Shown piece after piece: positions 15,230-23,479 of a stretch of 31,925 nucleotides of DNA. The stretch is from UBA9464 sp003445095 (lineage in GTDB: Bacteria > Verrucomicrobiota > Verrucomicrobiia > Limisphaerales > UBA9464): assembly GCA_035437945.1 (NCBI GenBank), contig DAOMZG010000046.1:1-31925 (forward strand). The letters are read 5' to 3'. Under the pieces are notes generated by a model, which made no database searches, was not told where the DNA came from, and saw only the letters and a list, made by a program, of their open reading frames with translations. A program made the translations under genes and the position numbers. The stretch's first letter is position 1. Each line of letters begins with the position of its first letter.

Positions 15230-16717
15230 ATGGCCAAGATCATTCTCGTGGATGACGAGCTGACGATGGTGCAGATGGTGGCAGAGGTTCTGCGGGCAGA
15301 TGGGCACGAAGTCTTACCGTTTACCAGCTATCCCGGCGTGATCGAAGCCCTCGCCACCCAGCAGCCTCATTTGGTCATTACCGACCTGTATCTCGATAAG
15401 AACCGGCCCGGCGGCCATGACATTTTGAAAAAAGCCCGTGAGCTCTCTCCGCCGCCGGCGGTCATCGTGATCAGTGGCTTGGGAACGATCGAAGATGCGG
15501 TAAAGGCGATGAAGATCGGCGCCTTCGATTTCTTGAGGAAGCCATTCAATCTTGACGAACTCAAACTCTGCGTCCGCCGCGCATTGAGCTACACCGAAAC
15601 GGTGGCCGAGAATACTGAGCTCCGCAAAGAACTCCGGCGCCAGTATCGCTTCAGTCAGATCGTCGGCGCCAATCCAGCGATGCAAGAGGTCTTTCGCTTA
15701 GTGGAGCGTGTAGCCGACACCGACACGACGGTGCTGATTCTGGGGGAAAGCGGTACGGGTAAGGAACTCGTGGCGCGCGCGTTGCATTACAATTCACGTC
15801 GCGCACCCGGGCCTTTCGTTCCGTTGAATTGTTCCGCGCTGCCGGAAAACCTGCTGGAATCAGAGCTGTTCGGCCACCGCAAGGGTGCTTTCACCGGCGC
15901 CATCGCTGACAAGGAGGGACTGTTCCATGAGGCCAACGGTGGAACGTTGTTTTTGGATGAGATCGGCACGATGCCAGCGCAATTGCAAAGCCGGTTGCTG
16001 CGGGTATTGCAAGAAAAAGAGGTTCGCCGGGTGGGCGACAATACGTCGATTCAGGTCAATGTCCGCGTCATTGCGGCAACGAATGAAAACCTAGAGTTGC
16101 TTATGAAGTCGGGAAAATTTCGGGAGGATCTGTATTACCGATTGAATGTCGTGGCGGTGCAACTCCCTGCGTTGCGAGAACGGACGGATGACATTCCCAT
16201 GTTGGTCGCCCATTTCCTCAAAGACAAAGTGCATTTGCGGAGCGGTCAGGCGTTTCGCTTAACGCAACGCGCCTTGGACACTTTGGTGGCGTACGCGTGG
16301 CCAGGAAATGTGCGCGAACTGGCCAATGCTTTAGAACGCGCCGTGGTTCTAGCGGATAGTCCCCTCATTCGCGTGCGCGATCTTCCCCCGGCGCTCCAAA
16401 AGAATGCCCCGGCTGATAACGGCCAAGAAGACAGCCAAGCGGCGCAGACAGCGGCTCCAGTCGGAGCGGCCATTGCCCCCAACGGGGGCGTGCCGTCGGA
16501 AGAATGGTTGGGACCCGGGGCGGGACTGGCCGGGCCGGCAGAATCCAACGTGGCCGCTGGAGCGATTGTCTCCCTCAAGAAATTCCTACGCGATAACGAA
16601 GCGAGCTACCTACGCCAAGTGTTAAGCCGAACCAACCAGAACAAGGAAGAAGCGGCCCGACTTCTTGACGTTAGTCTCGCGACCTTGTACCGGAAGCTGG
16701 CCGAAGACAGCGAATAG
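15230..16717 (+). CDS. NtrC-family sigma-54-dependent response regulator
   Basis: A 495-residue transcription activator with three domains. The receiver (1-120) has acidic D8/D9, phospho-acceptor D52 (VITDLYL), S82 and K104 (FLRKPF). The AAA+ domain (about 142-378) has Walker A GESGTGKE (172-179), the sigma-54 contact loop GAFTGA (219-224) and Walker B GTLFLDEIG (238-246). A low-complexity linker (about 392-447, Ala/Gly/Pro-rich) precedes a Fis-type helix-turn-helix (about 453-490; EEAARLLDVSLATLYRKL). All key residues are present, so it should remodel sigma-54 polymerase on phosphorylation. No histidine kinase lies nearby, so it is an orphan here. The open frame extends upstream to 15143, but MAKIILVDDE is the receiver start. 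The threonine aldolase gene starts 15 bp downstream. No sigma-54 -24/-12 site was recognised in the upstream intergenic regions I examined. Confidence 0.92.
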   Translation: MAKIILVDDELTMVQMVAEVLRADGHEVLPFTSYPGVIEALATQQPHLVITDLYLDKNRPGGHDILKKARELSPPPAVIVISGLGTIEDAVKAMKIGAFDFLRKPFNLDELKLCVRRALSYTETVAENTELRKELRRQYRFSQIVGANPAMQEVFRLVERVADTDTTVLILGESGTGKELVARALHYNSRRAPGPFVPLNCSALPENLLESELFGHRKGAFTGAIADKEGLFHEANGGTLFLDEIGTMPAQLQSRLLRVLQEKEVRRVGDNTSIQVNVRVIAATNENLELLMKSGKFREDLYYRLNVVAVQLPALRERTDDIPMLVAHFLKDKVHLRSGQAFRLTQRALDTLVAYAWPGNVRELANALERAVVLADSPLIRVRDLPPALQKNAPADNGQEDSQAAQTAAPVGAAIAPNGGVPSEEWLGPGAGLAGPAESNVAAGAIVSLKKFLRDNEASYLRQVLSRTNQNKEEAARLLDVSLATLYRKLAEDSE

Positions 16718-16732
16718 CCCGCCCGGCCCACC

Positions 16733-17896
16733 ATGAGTTCGAGTTCCAATTCGCGGGTCTTGCCGTTCTCTCCCGATCCCACCCGCCAGACCCGCCGTCA
16801 CTTCGCTTCCGACAATTATGCTGGCATCGCCCCGGAAGCTTGGGCGGCGCTGGAGGAAGCGAATCGCGGCCACGCCCCGGCGTATGGCAACGACCCTTGG
16901 ACGCAGCGGGCCGCCGATTTGATTCGCGACCTCTTCGAAACGCCGTGTGAAGTGTTCTTTGTCTTCAATGGCACGGCGGCCAATTCATTGGCGCTCGCGC
17001 ATTTGTGCCAGAGTTACCACAGCGTGCTGTGCCATGACGTTGCGCATGTCGAAAAGGACGAATGCGGCGCCCCCGAGTTTTTTGCCAATGGTTCCAAACT
17101 TCTCCTGCTGTCAGGCCCCAACGGCAAGTTGACGCCAGCGGGTATTGAGGAGGCCGTTCTCCGCCGCACGGACGTTCACTATCCTAAACCGCGCGTCGTG
17201 AGCCTCACTCAAGCGACCGAAGTCGGCACGGTTTATACGCCGGCCGAGGTTCGAGCCATCGGCGCCACGGCGAAGAAGCACCAGTTGCGACTCCACATGG
17301 ATGGCGCACGCTTTGCCAACGCCGTTGCGGCTTTGGGCGTCGCACCACGGGAGATAACTTGGCAAGCCGGCGTGGACGTTCTGTGTTTTGGTGGATCGAA
17401 AAATGGAATTCATGTCGGAGAAGCGGTCGTGTTTTTCAATCGCGACCTGGCCCGCGAGTTCGACTATCGCGCCAAGCAAGGCGGCCAACTGTGCTCGAAG
17501 ATGCGGTTTGTCGCCGCGCCTTGGGTGGGCATGCTGCAGGATGGCGTTTGGGTTCGGCACGGAGCTCACGCCAACGCGATGGCGGCCCTGATGGAGCAGC
17601 TTGTGCGCGTGATCCCAGGCGTGAAGATTCTATTTCCGCGCGAGGCCAATTCCGTGTTTGTCGACCTGCCCAAGACCGCCATCCACACGCTCTACGAGCG
17701 GGGATGGCTGTTTTACAATTTCATCGGCGAAGGCGGATGCCGGCTAATGTGCTCCTGGGACACGGCGGAAGTAGATGTCCGTAGCTTTGCCGCCGACTTG
17801 GCCCAAGCCATGCCGCCCACGGCGTCCGCGTCACTCACACCCTCTCCAAAATCAAGAAAGCGCGCCCTCCGCGGGCGCGCTTCAAATCTAAACTGA
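16733..17896 (+). CDS. ltaE: Low-specificity L-threonine aldolase (PLP-dependent)
   Basis: A 387-residue fold-type I PLP enzyme expected to cleave threonine or allo-threonine to glycine and acetaldehyde in the cytoplasm. Landmarks are the N-terminal FASDNYAGIAPEAWAAL (24-40), PAYGNDPWTQ (49-58), FNGTAANSLAL (78-88) contacting the phosphate, HVEKDECGAPEFF (105-117), LHMDGARFANA with D190, and CFGGSKNG, whose K223 should form the Schiff base. These support the aldolase/beta-eliminating lyase family. The close relatives phenylserine aldolase and other beta-hydroxy amino acid aldolases cannot be excluded. It follows the NtrC-type gene by 15 bp without an SD site. The last residues (SRKRALRGRASNLN) are encoded by a strong hairpin that probably serves as the ftsH terminator, so this tail is likely structurally unimportant. 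Confidence 0.88.
   Translation: MSSSSNSRVLPFSPDPTRQTRRHFASDNYAGIAPEAWAALEEANRGHAPAYGNDPWTQRAADLIRDLFETPCEVFFVFNGTAANSLALAHLCQSYHSVLCHDVAHVEKDECGAPEFFANGSKLLLLSGPNGKLTPAGIEEAVLRRTDVHYPKPRVVSLTQATEVGTVYTPAEVRAIGATAKKHQLRLHMDGARFANAVAALGVAPREITWQAGVDVLCFGGSKNGIHVGEAVVFFNRDLAREFDYRAKQGGQLCSKMRFVAAPWVGMLQDGVWVRHGAHANAMAALMEQLVRVIPGVKILFPREANSVFVDLPKTAIHTLYERGWLFYNFIGEGGCRLMCSWDTAEVDVRSFAADLAQAMPPTASASLTPSPKSRKRALRGRASNLN
17847..17882 (-). terminator. Hairpin terminator of ftsH inside the aldolase 3' end
   Basis: A perfect 10-bp stem, AAGCGCGCCC/GGGCGCGCTT (17858-17867 with 17873-17882), closes a 5-nt loop, TCCGC. On the minus strand it begins 27 nt after the ftsH stop and is followed by TTTCTTGATTTT, a T-rich run expected of an intrinsic terminator. 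On the plus strand it is followed by TTCAAATCT, so it may also slow or stop aldolase transcription, although there it lies before the stop codon. The stem is seen directly; the function is inferred. Confidence 0.7.
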
Positions 17897-17908
17897 ACTT
17901 CCGTGCGG

Positions 17909-19918
17909 CTACGCGGCCGCCGGCGCAGGCGAGCCGAATCCGGGGAGTTTCGGCGGGACTGGCTTGACCACCTCGGGCAACGGAGTCGCTGCGGGCGCGC
18001 CGCTCGGCGGGTCAACCTTGGTGGGATTCACCGGCGGCGGTGTGAACTTGCCGGTTTTCACGATCTCTTCCACTTGCGAGCCATCCAGAGTCTCATACTC
18101 CAGCAGCGCATTGGCGATCAACTCTAGCTTGTCGCGGTTCGTTTCAATTAGCCCTTTGGCCGTGTTGTACCCCTCTTCAACGAGACGCTTAACTTCCGCA
18201 TCGATCGATTCGGCGGTTTGCTCACTGTAGTCCTTCGAGCGCATCATGTCGCGACCGAGGAAGACGTATTCCTGGGCTTCACCGTAAAGCACGTGGCCCA
18301 GCTTGTCGCTCATGCCCCAATGCATGACCATGGATTTGGCAATGGAAGTGGCTTGTTGAATGTCCCCGGCCGCTCCGCTGGAGATGTCGTCGATCACCAT
18401 CGCTTCCGCGATGCGTCCCGCCATCGTCATCGTGATCATATCCAGCGCCTGTTTCCGGCGCATGTTGAGGACATCTTCCTTCGGCAGTGACATCGTAGCG
18501 CCCAAGGCTCGCCCGCGGGGAATGATCGTGACCTTGTGCAGCGGATGAGTGTGCTTGAGGAGAACATTGACCAAGGCGTGCCCGGCTTCGTGCCAAGCGG
18601 TCGCCCGCTTTTCTTCTTCGGACATCGCCAAACTTCGACGCTCGCGCCCCCAGCGGACTTTGTCCCGAGCCTCTTCGAGCTCTCGCATCCCGATCGCCTT
18701 CTTGTTGGCACTGGCAGCAATGAGTGCCGCTTCGTTTAACAAGTTGGCCAGCTCGGCACCCGAGAATCCCGGGGTTCCGCGGGCGATGACCGATAAATCC
18801 ACGCTCCCGTCGAGTTTTACGTTCTTGGCGTGGACCTTGAGAATCGCCTCGCGTCCGCGCACATCCGGAAGACTCACGGTCACCTGACGGTCAAAACGAC
18901 CCGGGCGCAGCAACGCGGGATCGAGGACGTCGGGCCGATTGGTCGCCGCGATGATGATAATTCCTTCTTGGGTATCGAATCCGTCCATCTCCACGAGCAA
19001 CGCGTTCAGTGTTTGCTCGCGCTCGTCATTGCCGCCACCGAGACCGTGACCGCGTGCGCGTCCCACCGCGTCAATTTCGTCGATGAAGATCAAACAGGGC
19101 GTGTTCTTACGGGCTTGCTCGAACATATCGCGGACGCGGCTGGCACCGACGCCGACGAACATTTCGACGAAGTCCGAACCACTGATGCTGAAAAACGCAG
19201 CATCCGCTTCACCGGCGATAGCTTTCGCGAGAAGCGTTTTGCCGGTGCCAGGCGGCCCCACCATCAGAATGCCCTTGGGAATTCGCCCGCCGAGCTTTTG
19301 AAATTTTTTGGGATCCTTGAGGAACTCCACCAGTTCCGAGACTTCTTCTTTGGCTTCCTCAACGCCCGCGACGTCTTTGAAGGTGGTCTTGTTTTTCTCT
19401 TTGCTGAGCAGGCGAGCCTTGGATTTTCCAAAGCTCAGCGCTCCCCGACCGGCGGCCTTGATCTGCCGAATGAAAAAGAACCAGATCAACAGACCGACAA
19501 TGATGATCGGCAACAGCCCCAAAAAGATCTGCAGGAAAACGTTGTTGCTATCGACCGCCCGGAACTTTCCCGAATCCAAAAGCAAATCCTCCTTCGCGGG
19601 GGTGAGCCGCGCTTCTACGGAGAAAGGAATCGGGTTCGTCTTGCCGTCTTCGGTAGAATAGTATCGACCCCGAACGACCCGTAGGTACTGCGACTGCGCA
19701 CTGTAGTTAATCTCGCCGCTCTCGATTCGATTCGCGGCCAGAAGATCGAACAACTTCTTTTGGTCAATCGGTTGGTATCGCTGTTGGCTCGTGCGTTGGA
19801 AAAACAGCAAGAGCGGGATAAGAGCGGCGACCGCAATCCAAACGAGCCACGTGCGGGTTTGGGTCGCGGGCCCCCCGCCGGAGCTTTGGTTACGGTTGTT
19901 TTCGTTATCTTCAGGCAT
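17909..19918 (-). CDS. ftsH: ATP-dependent zinc metalloprotease FtsH
   Basis: A 669-residue membrane-bound AAA+ protease of quality control and regulated proteolysis. TM1 (about 24-40) and TM2 (about 126-151) flank a periplasmic domain. The AAA+ domain follows, with Walker A GPPGTGKT (221-228), Walker B LIFIDEID (276-283), pore loop MFVG (253-256) and second region of homology NRPDVLDPALLRPGRFDR (327-344). The zinc protease motif HEAGH is at 443-447, and the third zinc ligand is expected in the downstream SSGAAGDIQQA region. The C-terminal tail is Pro-rich (PPPVNPTKVDPPSGAPAATPLPE) and longer than the minimal protease core. The start at 19918 gives the usual short N-terminus before TM1. It converges on the aldolase gene with a 12-bp gap and faces the exported isomerase gene divergently. 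Confidence 0.97.
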   Translation of the reverse strand: MPEDNENNRNQSSGGGPATQTRTWLVWIAVAALIPLLLFFQRTSQQRYQPIDQKKLFDLLAANRIESGEINYSAQSQYLRVVRGRYYSTEDGKTNPIPFSVEARLTPAKEDLLLDSGKFRAVDSNNVFLQIFLGLLPIIIVGLLIWFFFIRQIKAAGRGALSFGKSKARLLSKEKNKTTFKDVAGVEEAKEEVSELVEFLKDPKKFQKLGGRIPKGILMVGPPGTGKTLLAKAIAGEADAAFFSISGSDFVEMFVGVGASRVRDMFEQARKNTPCLIFIDEIDAVGRARGHGLGGGNDEREQTLNALLVEMDGFDTQEGIIIIAATNRPDVLDPALLRPGRFDRQVTVSLPDVRGREAILKVHAKNVKLDGSVDLSVIARGTPGFSGAELANLLNEAALIAASANKKAIGMRELEEARDKVRWGRERRSLAMSEEEKRATAWHEAGHALVNVLLKHTHPLHKVTIIPRGRALGATMSLPKEDVLNMRRKQALDMITMTMAGRIAEAMVIDDISSGAAGDIQQATSIAKSMVMHWGMSDKLGHVLYGEAQEYVFLGRDMMRSKDYSEQTAESIDAEVKRLVEEGYNTAKGLIETNRDKLELIANALLEYETLDGSQVEEIVKTGKFTPPPVNPTKVDPPSGAPAATPLPEVVKPVPPKLPGFGSPAPAAA

Positions 19919-20191
19919 GATGAACCGGTGAGGAAAACTAACATCGCAGGGGGTGGGTGCAAGGCATGTTTCCCCGCGGAAATCCCCCGATCGTGAGTGA
20001 GGAACTGGGCCCGCGACGTTTGCCAGAATTGTCTCCGGCCGCGCCGCCGACAGTCATCGCGAAGCGCCAGGGGCCGGGCCGGAACTCGGTGCCAAGAACA
20101 GGCGTTGCGGCGTGTCGTTTTCAAAATCGAGATTACCCACCGCATTCCGCCTTTCGTCGAGAGCGGTTCGGCTGGTACTGTCAGCCCACAC

Positions 20192-21103
20192 ATGAAGGTA
20201 TCCAGGTCGCGGCGGGAGTTTTTCGGTCTGAGTTTGGCGGCGGCCGGTTGCGGTGTGCTGGCCCCTCCGGCGGCGGCCGTCGAGCCATTCCAACGCGGGG
20301 GTACACCGCGCCTTAAGTTGTCCTTGGCAGCGTATTCCTTTCGGGACGAGTTCCAACCCAAGAAGGACGCACCCGTCACGATGGACATGTTCAAGTTCGT
20401 CGATTATTGCGCGGAGCACGATTGCGATGGGGCCGAGCTGACGAGCTACTATTTCCCCGATCACGTTACCGACGAGTACTTGGCTCAGGTGCGCCGGCAC
20501 GCACATCTGCGCGGGGTTTCAGTGAGTGGAACGGCAGTCGGCAACGACTTCTGCCATCCGCCGGGGCCACAGCGCCAAGAGCAGCAAGCCCTCGTCGCTG
20601 ACTGGATTCGCAAAGCGGCTATTCTCGGCGCGCCGCATATTCGCGTCTTCGCAGGTGGACCGCATCAGCAGACCAAAGAGGAGGCGAAGAAGCTTTGCAT
20701 CGCGGCGATGGAAGAAGCTGCTGCTGCGGCGGGGAGACAGGGAATCTTCCTCGGCATTGAGAACCACGGCGGCATCGTAGCCGAAGCCGACGACCTCTTG
20801 GACATTGTTCGCGCGGTGAATTCGCCGTGGGTCGGCATAAACCTGGATACAGGCAATTTTCGTACCGACGATCCCTACGGCGATCTCGCGAAGTGCGCAC
20901 CCTATGCCGTCAACGTGCAGTTCAAAGGTCGAATTAGCCGCCGCGGACAGAAAGGGGCCGAGCCGGCAGATTTCCCGCGAACGTTTCAAATTCTCCGCGA
21001 CGCGAACTATCAAGGTTGGGTGGCGCTCGAATTCGAATTCGAGGAAGATCCTCGAGTGCGAGTACCGACCTTGTTGAAGGAAATGCGGGCGCAGATGGGC
21101 TGA
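20192..21103 (+). CDS. Tat-exported sugar phosphate isomerase/epimerase-like TIM barrel
   Basis: A 303-residue protein of the xylose isomerase-like/AP endonuclease 2 TIM-barrel superfamily. The ATG at 20192 was chosen because it gives a Tat signal (SRSRREFFGLSLAAAGCGVLA); the frame extends upstream to 19997 without recognisable coding. After the signal, LKLSLAAYSFRD begins strand 1. Metal-site candidates are in CDGAELTSYYF, IFLGIENHGG (E and H), VGINLDTGNF (D) and WVALEFEFEEDP (final Glu). Families with this export signal are common in Verrucomicrobiota and Planctomycetota and are usually annotated as sugar phosphate isomerases, although periplasmic substrates cannot be phosphorylated metabolites from the cytoplasm. 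An unphosphorylated keto-sugar or inositol-like substrate is more reasonable (inference). It sits upstream of the AIM6-like gene on the same strand, with the REPIN-like element between them. Confidence 0.85.
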   Translation: MKVSRSRREFFGLSLAAAGCGVLAPPAAAVEPFQRGGTPRLKLSLAAYSFRDEFQPKKDAPVTMDMFKFVDYCAEHDCDGAELTSYYFPDHVTDEYLAQVRRHAHLRGVSVSGTAVGNDFCHPPGPQRQEQQALVADWIRKAAILGAPHIRVFAGGPHQQTKEEAKKLCIAAMEEAAAAAGRQGIFLGIENHGGIVAEADDLLDIVRAVNSPWVGINLDTGNFRTDDPYGDLAKCAPYAVNVQFKGRISRRGQKGAEPADFPRTFQILRDANYQGWVALEFEFEEDPRVRVPTLLKEMRAQMG

Positions 21104-21154
21104 ACGTTTGCCAAGATTTTGGGGAGGCACTACGAGATGATTACTCAATCAAAC

Positions 21155-21297
21155 GGTAGGAATGGCGCGCTGCGCCGTCCCCGACCCGGGTGTATCTCCG
21201 GGCCGGCCTTTCGCAGTGCCGTGTCCAATTCCTCCCTCGCGCCAGTGCGAAGTGCCGCGCCTTCGGCGCGGGGCCGCCGCAGCGCGGCAGCCCTACC
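21155..21297. repeat. REPIN-like element: inverted pair of REP-type hairpins
   Basis: The two ends are 26-bp inverted copies of one another (21155-21180 and the complement of 21272-21297) with 21 of 26 identical positions. Both begin GGTAGG and contain CGCGCTGCG. Each copy alone also folds into a hairpin, and the differences are compensatory: G-C in one stem becomes C-G in the other, and A-T becomes C-G. A further perfect 7-bp stem, CCGCGCC-TTC-GGCGCGG, lies at 21255-21271. The total length of 143 bp and this layout are those of REP doublets (REPINs). No RAYT transposase gene is in the window. It lies directly upstream of, or within, the 5' end of the AIM6-like gene. Confidence 0.65.
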
Positions 21298-21316
21298 CGA
21301 TTTGAGATCCTATGCC

Positions 21317-22141
21317 GTGTCCGAATTCTGGAAACTGTGGCTCACCGCGAAACGACTGGGAGTCACACTTCTCTTCGCGCTCACATTTTCGTCGTGGGCT
21401 CAAACACCACTTCCGCGCGCACACTCACACAACGATTATGAACAACCGCGGCCCCTGCAGGATGCCCTCGCGCAAGGCTTCGGAAGTGTCGAAGCGGATA
21501 TCTGGCTGGTGAACGGGGAGCTTTTGGTCGCGCATGACCTCAAAGATGCGAAACCCGACCGAACCCTCGAAACGTTGTATCTCGATCCGCTGCGGGAACG
21601 CGCCCGAACGAATGGCGGCAGGATCTATCCGGGTGGTGGCGAGTTCACGCTCCTGGTTGATATTAAAAGCGAAGCCGATCCCACCTACGCAGCGTTGCGC
21701 CCGCGTTTGATCAAGTACCGAGATCTGCTGACTCGCTTCACCGATAGCAACGTGACTCCGGCAGCGGTGACTGTCATTTTGTCGGGGGCGCGACCGATTG
21801 CTGAAGTGCGCGCGGAACCGGAACGATGGTGCGCCATCGACGGGCGATTGGCCGACTTGGAGAGCAATCCGTCGCGTTTCCTGTTCCCGTTGGTCAGCGA
21901 CAGTTGGCGGCCGATGTTTTCTTGGTTCGTTGACGGAAAATTACCCGCGAATGAGCAGGCCCGTCTGCGGGAACTTGTACAGACAGCGCACGCGCAGGGG
22001 CGGCGTATTCGTTTCTGGGGAGTGCAAGATCAGGGATTTGCGTGGTGCGAACTTCGCGACTCGGGCGTGGACCTCATCAACACGGATAAGCTGGTTGATC
22101 TCGGCAGTTTCCTCAGGACTCCGGATTCACCGAAAAAGTGA
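21317..22141 (+). CDS. AIM6-like PI-PLC/GDPD superfamily phosphodiesterase, secreted
   Basis: From the GTG at 21317 this is a 274-residue protein with a signal peptide (about 10-29, ending SSWAQ). The core resembles the uncharacterised PI-PLC/glycerophosphodiester phosphodiesterase family that includes AIM6. HSHNDYEQPRPLQDALAQGF provides the first catalytic-type His and Asn/Asp. FGSVEADIWLVNGELLVAHD gives the Glu/Asp metal ligands and second His, followed by LLVDIKSEADPTY and the late IRFWGVQDQGFAW. The likely reaction is hydrolysis of a phosphodiester in the periplasm; substrate unknown. The start is uncertain. A strong SD, GGGGAGG (21121-21127), stands 9 bp before the in-frame ATG at 21137, but translation from there would run through the REPIN-like element and give a strange 60-residue basic leader. 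The GTG has only GAG 10 bp upstream. Confidence 0.75.
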   Translation: MSEFWKLWLTAKRLGVTLLFALTFSSWAQTPLPRAHSHNDYEQPRPLQDALAQGFGSVEADIWLVNGELLVAHDLKDAKPDRTLETLYLDPLRERARTNGGRIYPGGGEFTLLVDIKSEADPTYAALRPRLIKYRDLLTRFTDSNVTPAAVTVILSGARPIAEVRAEPERWCAIDGRLADLESNPSRFLFPLVSDSWRPMFSWFVDGKLPANEQARLRELVQTAHAQGRRIRFWGVQDQGFAWCELRDSGVDLINTDKLVDLGSFLRTPDSPKK

Positions 22142-22212
22142 CGGCAACGCCGCGGTTGCGTGCCTATCTCAATTCGCTGCTCGTGTCGATTCGCCGACGG
22201 GTTAGTCATCCA

Positions 22213-23277
22213 CTACACCACGCGGCAAAGTCCTGTCCCGCGGACGACTTCGCCGATCAGCCACGCCCGATGTTTCGCCGCTCGGATCGCCGCGAGCACC
22301 GAATCCACCGCGCTCGGCCTGACCGTTACCGTCATCCCGATGCCCATGTTGAACACTTGATATAGCTCGGCGCCATCGACTCCACTGCGGGCCTCGATCA
22401 GTTGAAAGATGGGCAACATGTCCCAGGATCCCTTGCGAATGATCACGTCGCAATTTGCGGGCAACGTGCGAGGAATGTTGTCCACGAAGCCGCCGCCGGT
22501 GATGTGCGCGAATGCTTTGACGGGCGCTTCGGCCGGCCGGATTCCAGGACGGTTGAACCGCTTCAGGAGCGTCTGGACGAGCGGACCGTAGGTGACGTGG
22601 ACCTTCAGTAGTTCGGCGCCGATGGTGTTGCCGAGTTCCGCAACACGGGTCGTCGGTTTCCACCTAAGCGTTTCAAAGAAGATTTTTCGGGCGAGCGAGT
22701 AGCCATTGGTGTGTAGGCCGCTGGATTCGATTCCGATGATCGTGTCGCCGCGTCTTACTGCCTTCTGGCCATTGAGCATCCGCGCCTTCTCCACGACTCC
22801 CACGATCGTCCCGCTAAGATCGTACTCGCCGGCCTGGTAGAATCCCGGCATTTGCGCGGTCTCGCCGCCAATGAGCGAGCAGCCATTCGCTACGCAACCG
22901 CGGGCGAAGCCGCGAATAATTTCAGTGAACACCTGCGGCTCCAGTTTCCCGGTACCGAGATAATCGAGAAAGAACAACGGCTCGGCGCCCAGAACGGCGA
23001 TGTCGTTGACGCAATGGTTCACCAAGTCTTCACCGATGGTGTCATGGCGATCCATCGCGAAGGCCAGCTTGAGCTTGGTGCCAACGCCATCCACCGAAGA
23101 AACGAGCACTGGCTGGCGGTAGCGCCGCGTATCGAGCGCGAATAGGCCGCCAAATCCGCCCACCTTCCCGAGGACTTCACGTCGGTGGGTCGAGGCCAAG
23201 AGTTGGGGGAGCGTGCTTTTGACCTGGTTGCCGAGGTCGATATCAACGCCAGCGGCGGCGTAGGCTTTTTGCTTCAT
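22213..23277 (-). CDS. purM: Phosphoribosylformylglycinamidine cyclo-ligase (AIR synthetase)
   Basis: A 354-residue enzyme, close to the usual 345, catalysing the ATP-dependent closure of FGAM to aminoimidazole ribonucleotide, step five of purine synthesis. The family motifs are SSVDGVGTKLKLAF, NHCVNDIAVLGAEPLFFLDYLGTGKL, LIGGETAQMPGFYQAGEYDLSGTIVG, SSGLHTNGYSLAR and HITGGGFVDNIPR. I chose the ATG at 23277 (MKQKAYAAAGVDIDLG), because AYAAAGVDID is the conserved beginning of the family. The frame stays open to 23352, but those residues resemble no PurM extension. No other pur gene is nearby. The gene converges on the AIM6-like gene with about 70 bp between stops. Confidence 0.96.
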   Translation of the reverse strand: MKQKAYAAAGVDIDLGNQVKSTLPQLLASTHRREVLGKVGGFGGLFALDTRRYRQPVLVSSVDGVGTKLKLAFAMDRHDTIGEDLVNHCVNDIAVLGAEPLFFLDYLGTGKLEPQVFTEIIRGFARGCVANGCSLIGGETAQMPGFYQAGEYDLSGTIVGVVEKARMLNGQKAVRRGDTIIGIESSGLHTNGYSLARKIFFETLRWKPTTRVAELGNTIGAELLKVHVTYGPLVQTLLKRFNRPGIRPAEAPVKAFAHITGGGFVDNIPRTLPANCDVIIRKGSWDMLPIFQLIEARSGVDGAELYQVFNMGIGMTVTVRPSAVDSVLAAIRAAKHRAWLIGEVVRGTGLCRVV

Positions 23278-23479
23278 CGTCGAAGGACCGACGTTAGCGG
23301 GGGTGGTGAACGAAGGAACGGGAAAATTCTCCGGCCACCGAAGGGAGCCCAACGTCCCGGTTCCGTTTCGCTCAGGCGAGGCTCGCTGGGGACGTCTCGA
23401 AGCAATGCGCCGTGTCAGGCCAATTCAAGCCCTTCTCGCCTTTCGCTGCATCGCACTCGCTAGAGCGCAACCTGGGAGG

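Noticed and set aside
18830..19684. 284-codon plus-strand frame opposite ftsH
   Set aside because: Shadow of ftsH, whose motifs are all intact.
21216..21328. Short direct repeat TGCCGTGTCC(G)AATTC at about 21217 and 21313
   Set aside because: Only about 15 bp and flanks do not match, so it is not evidence of a target-site duplication or larger tandem copy.
22142..22165. Weak hairpin GCAAC/GTTGC between the AIM6-like and purM stops
   Set aside because: Only 5 bp of stem and no T-tract on either strand; could easily be chance.
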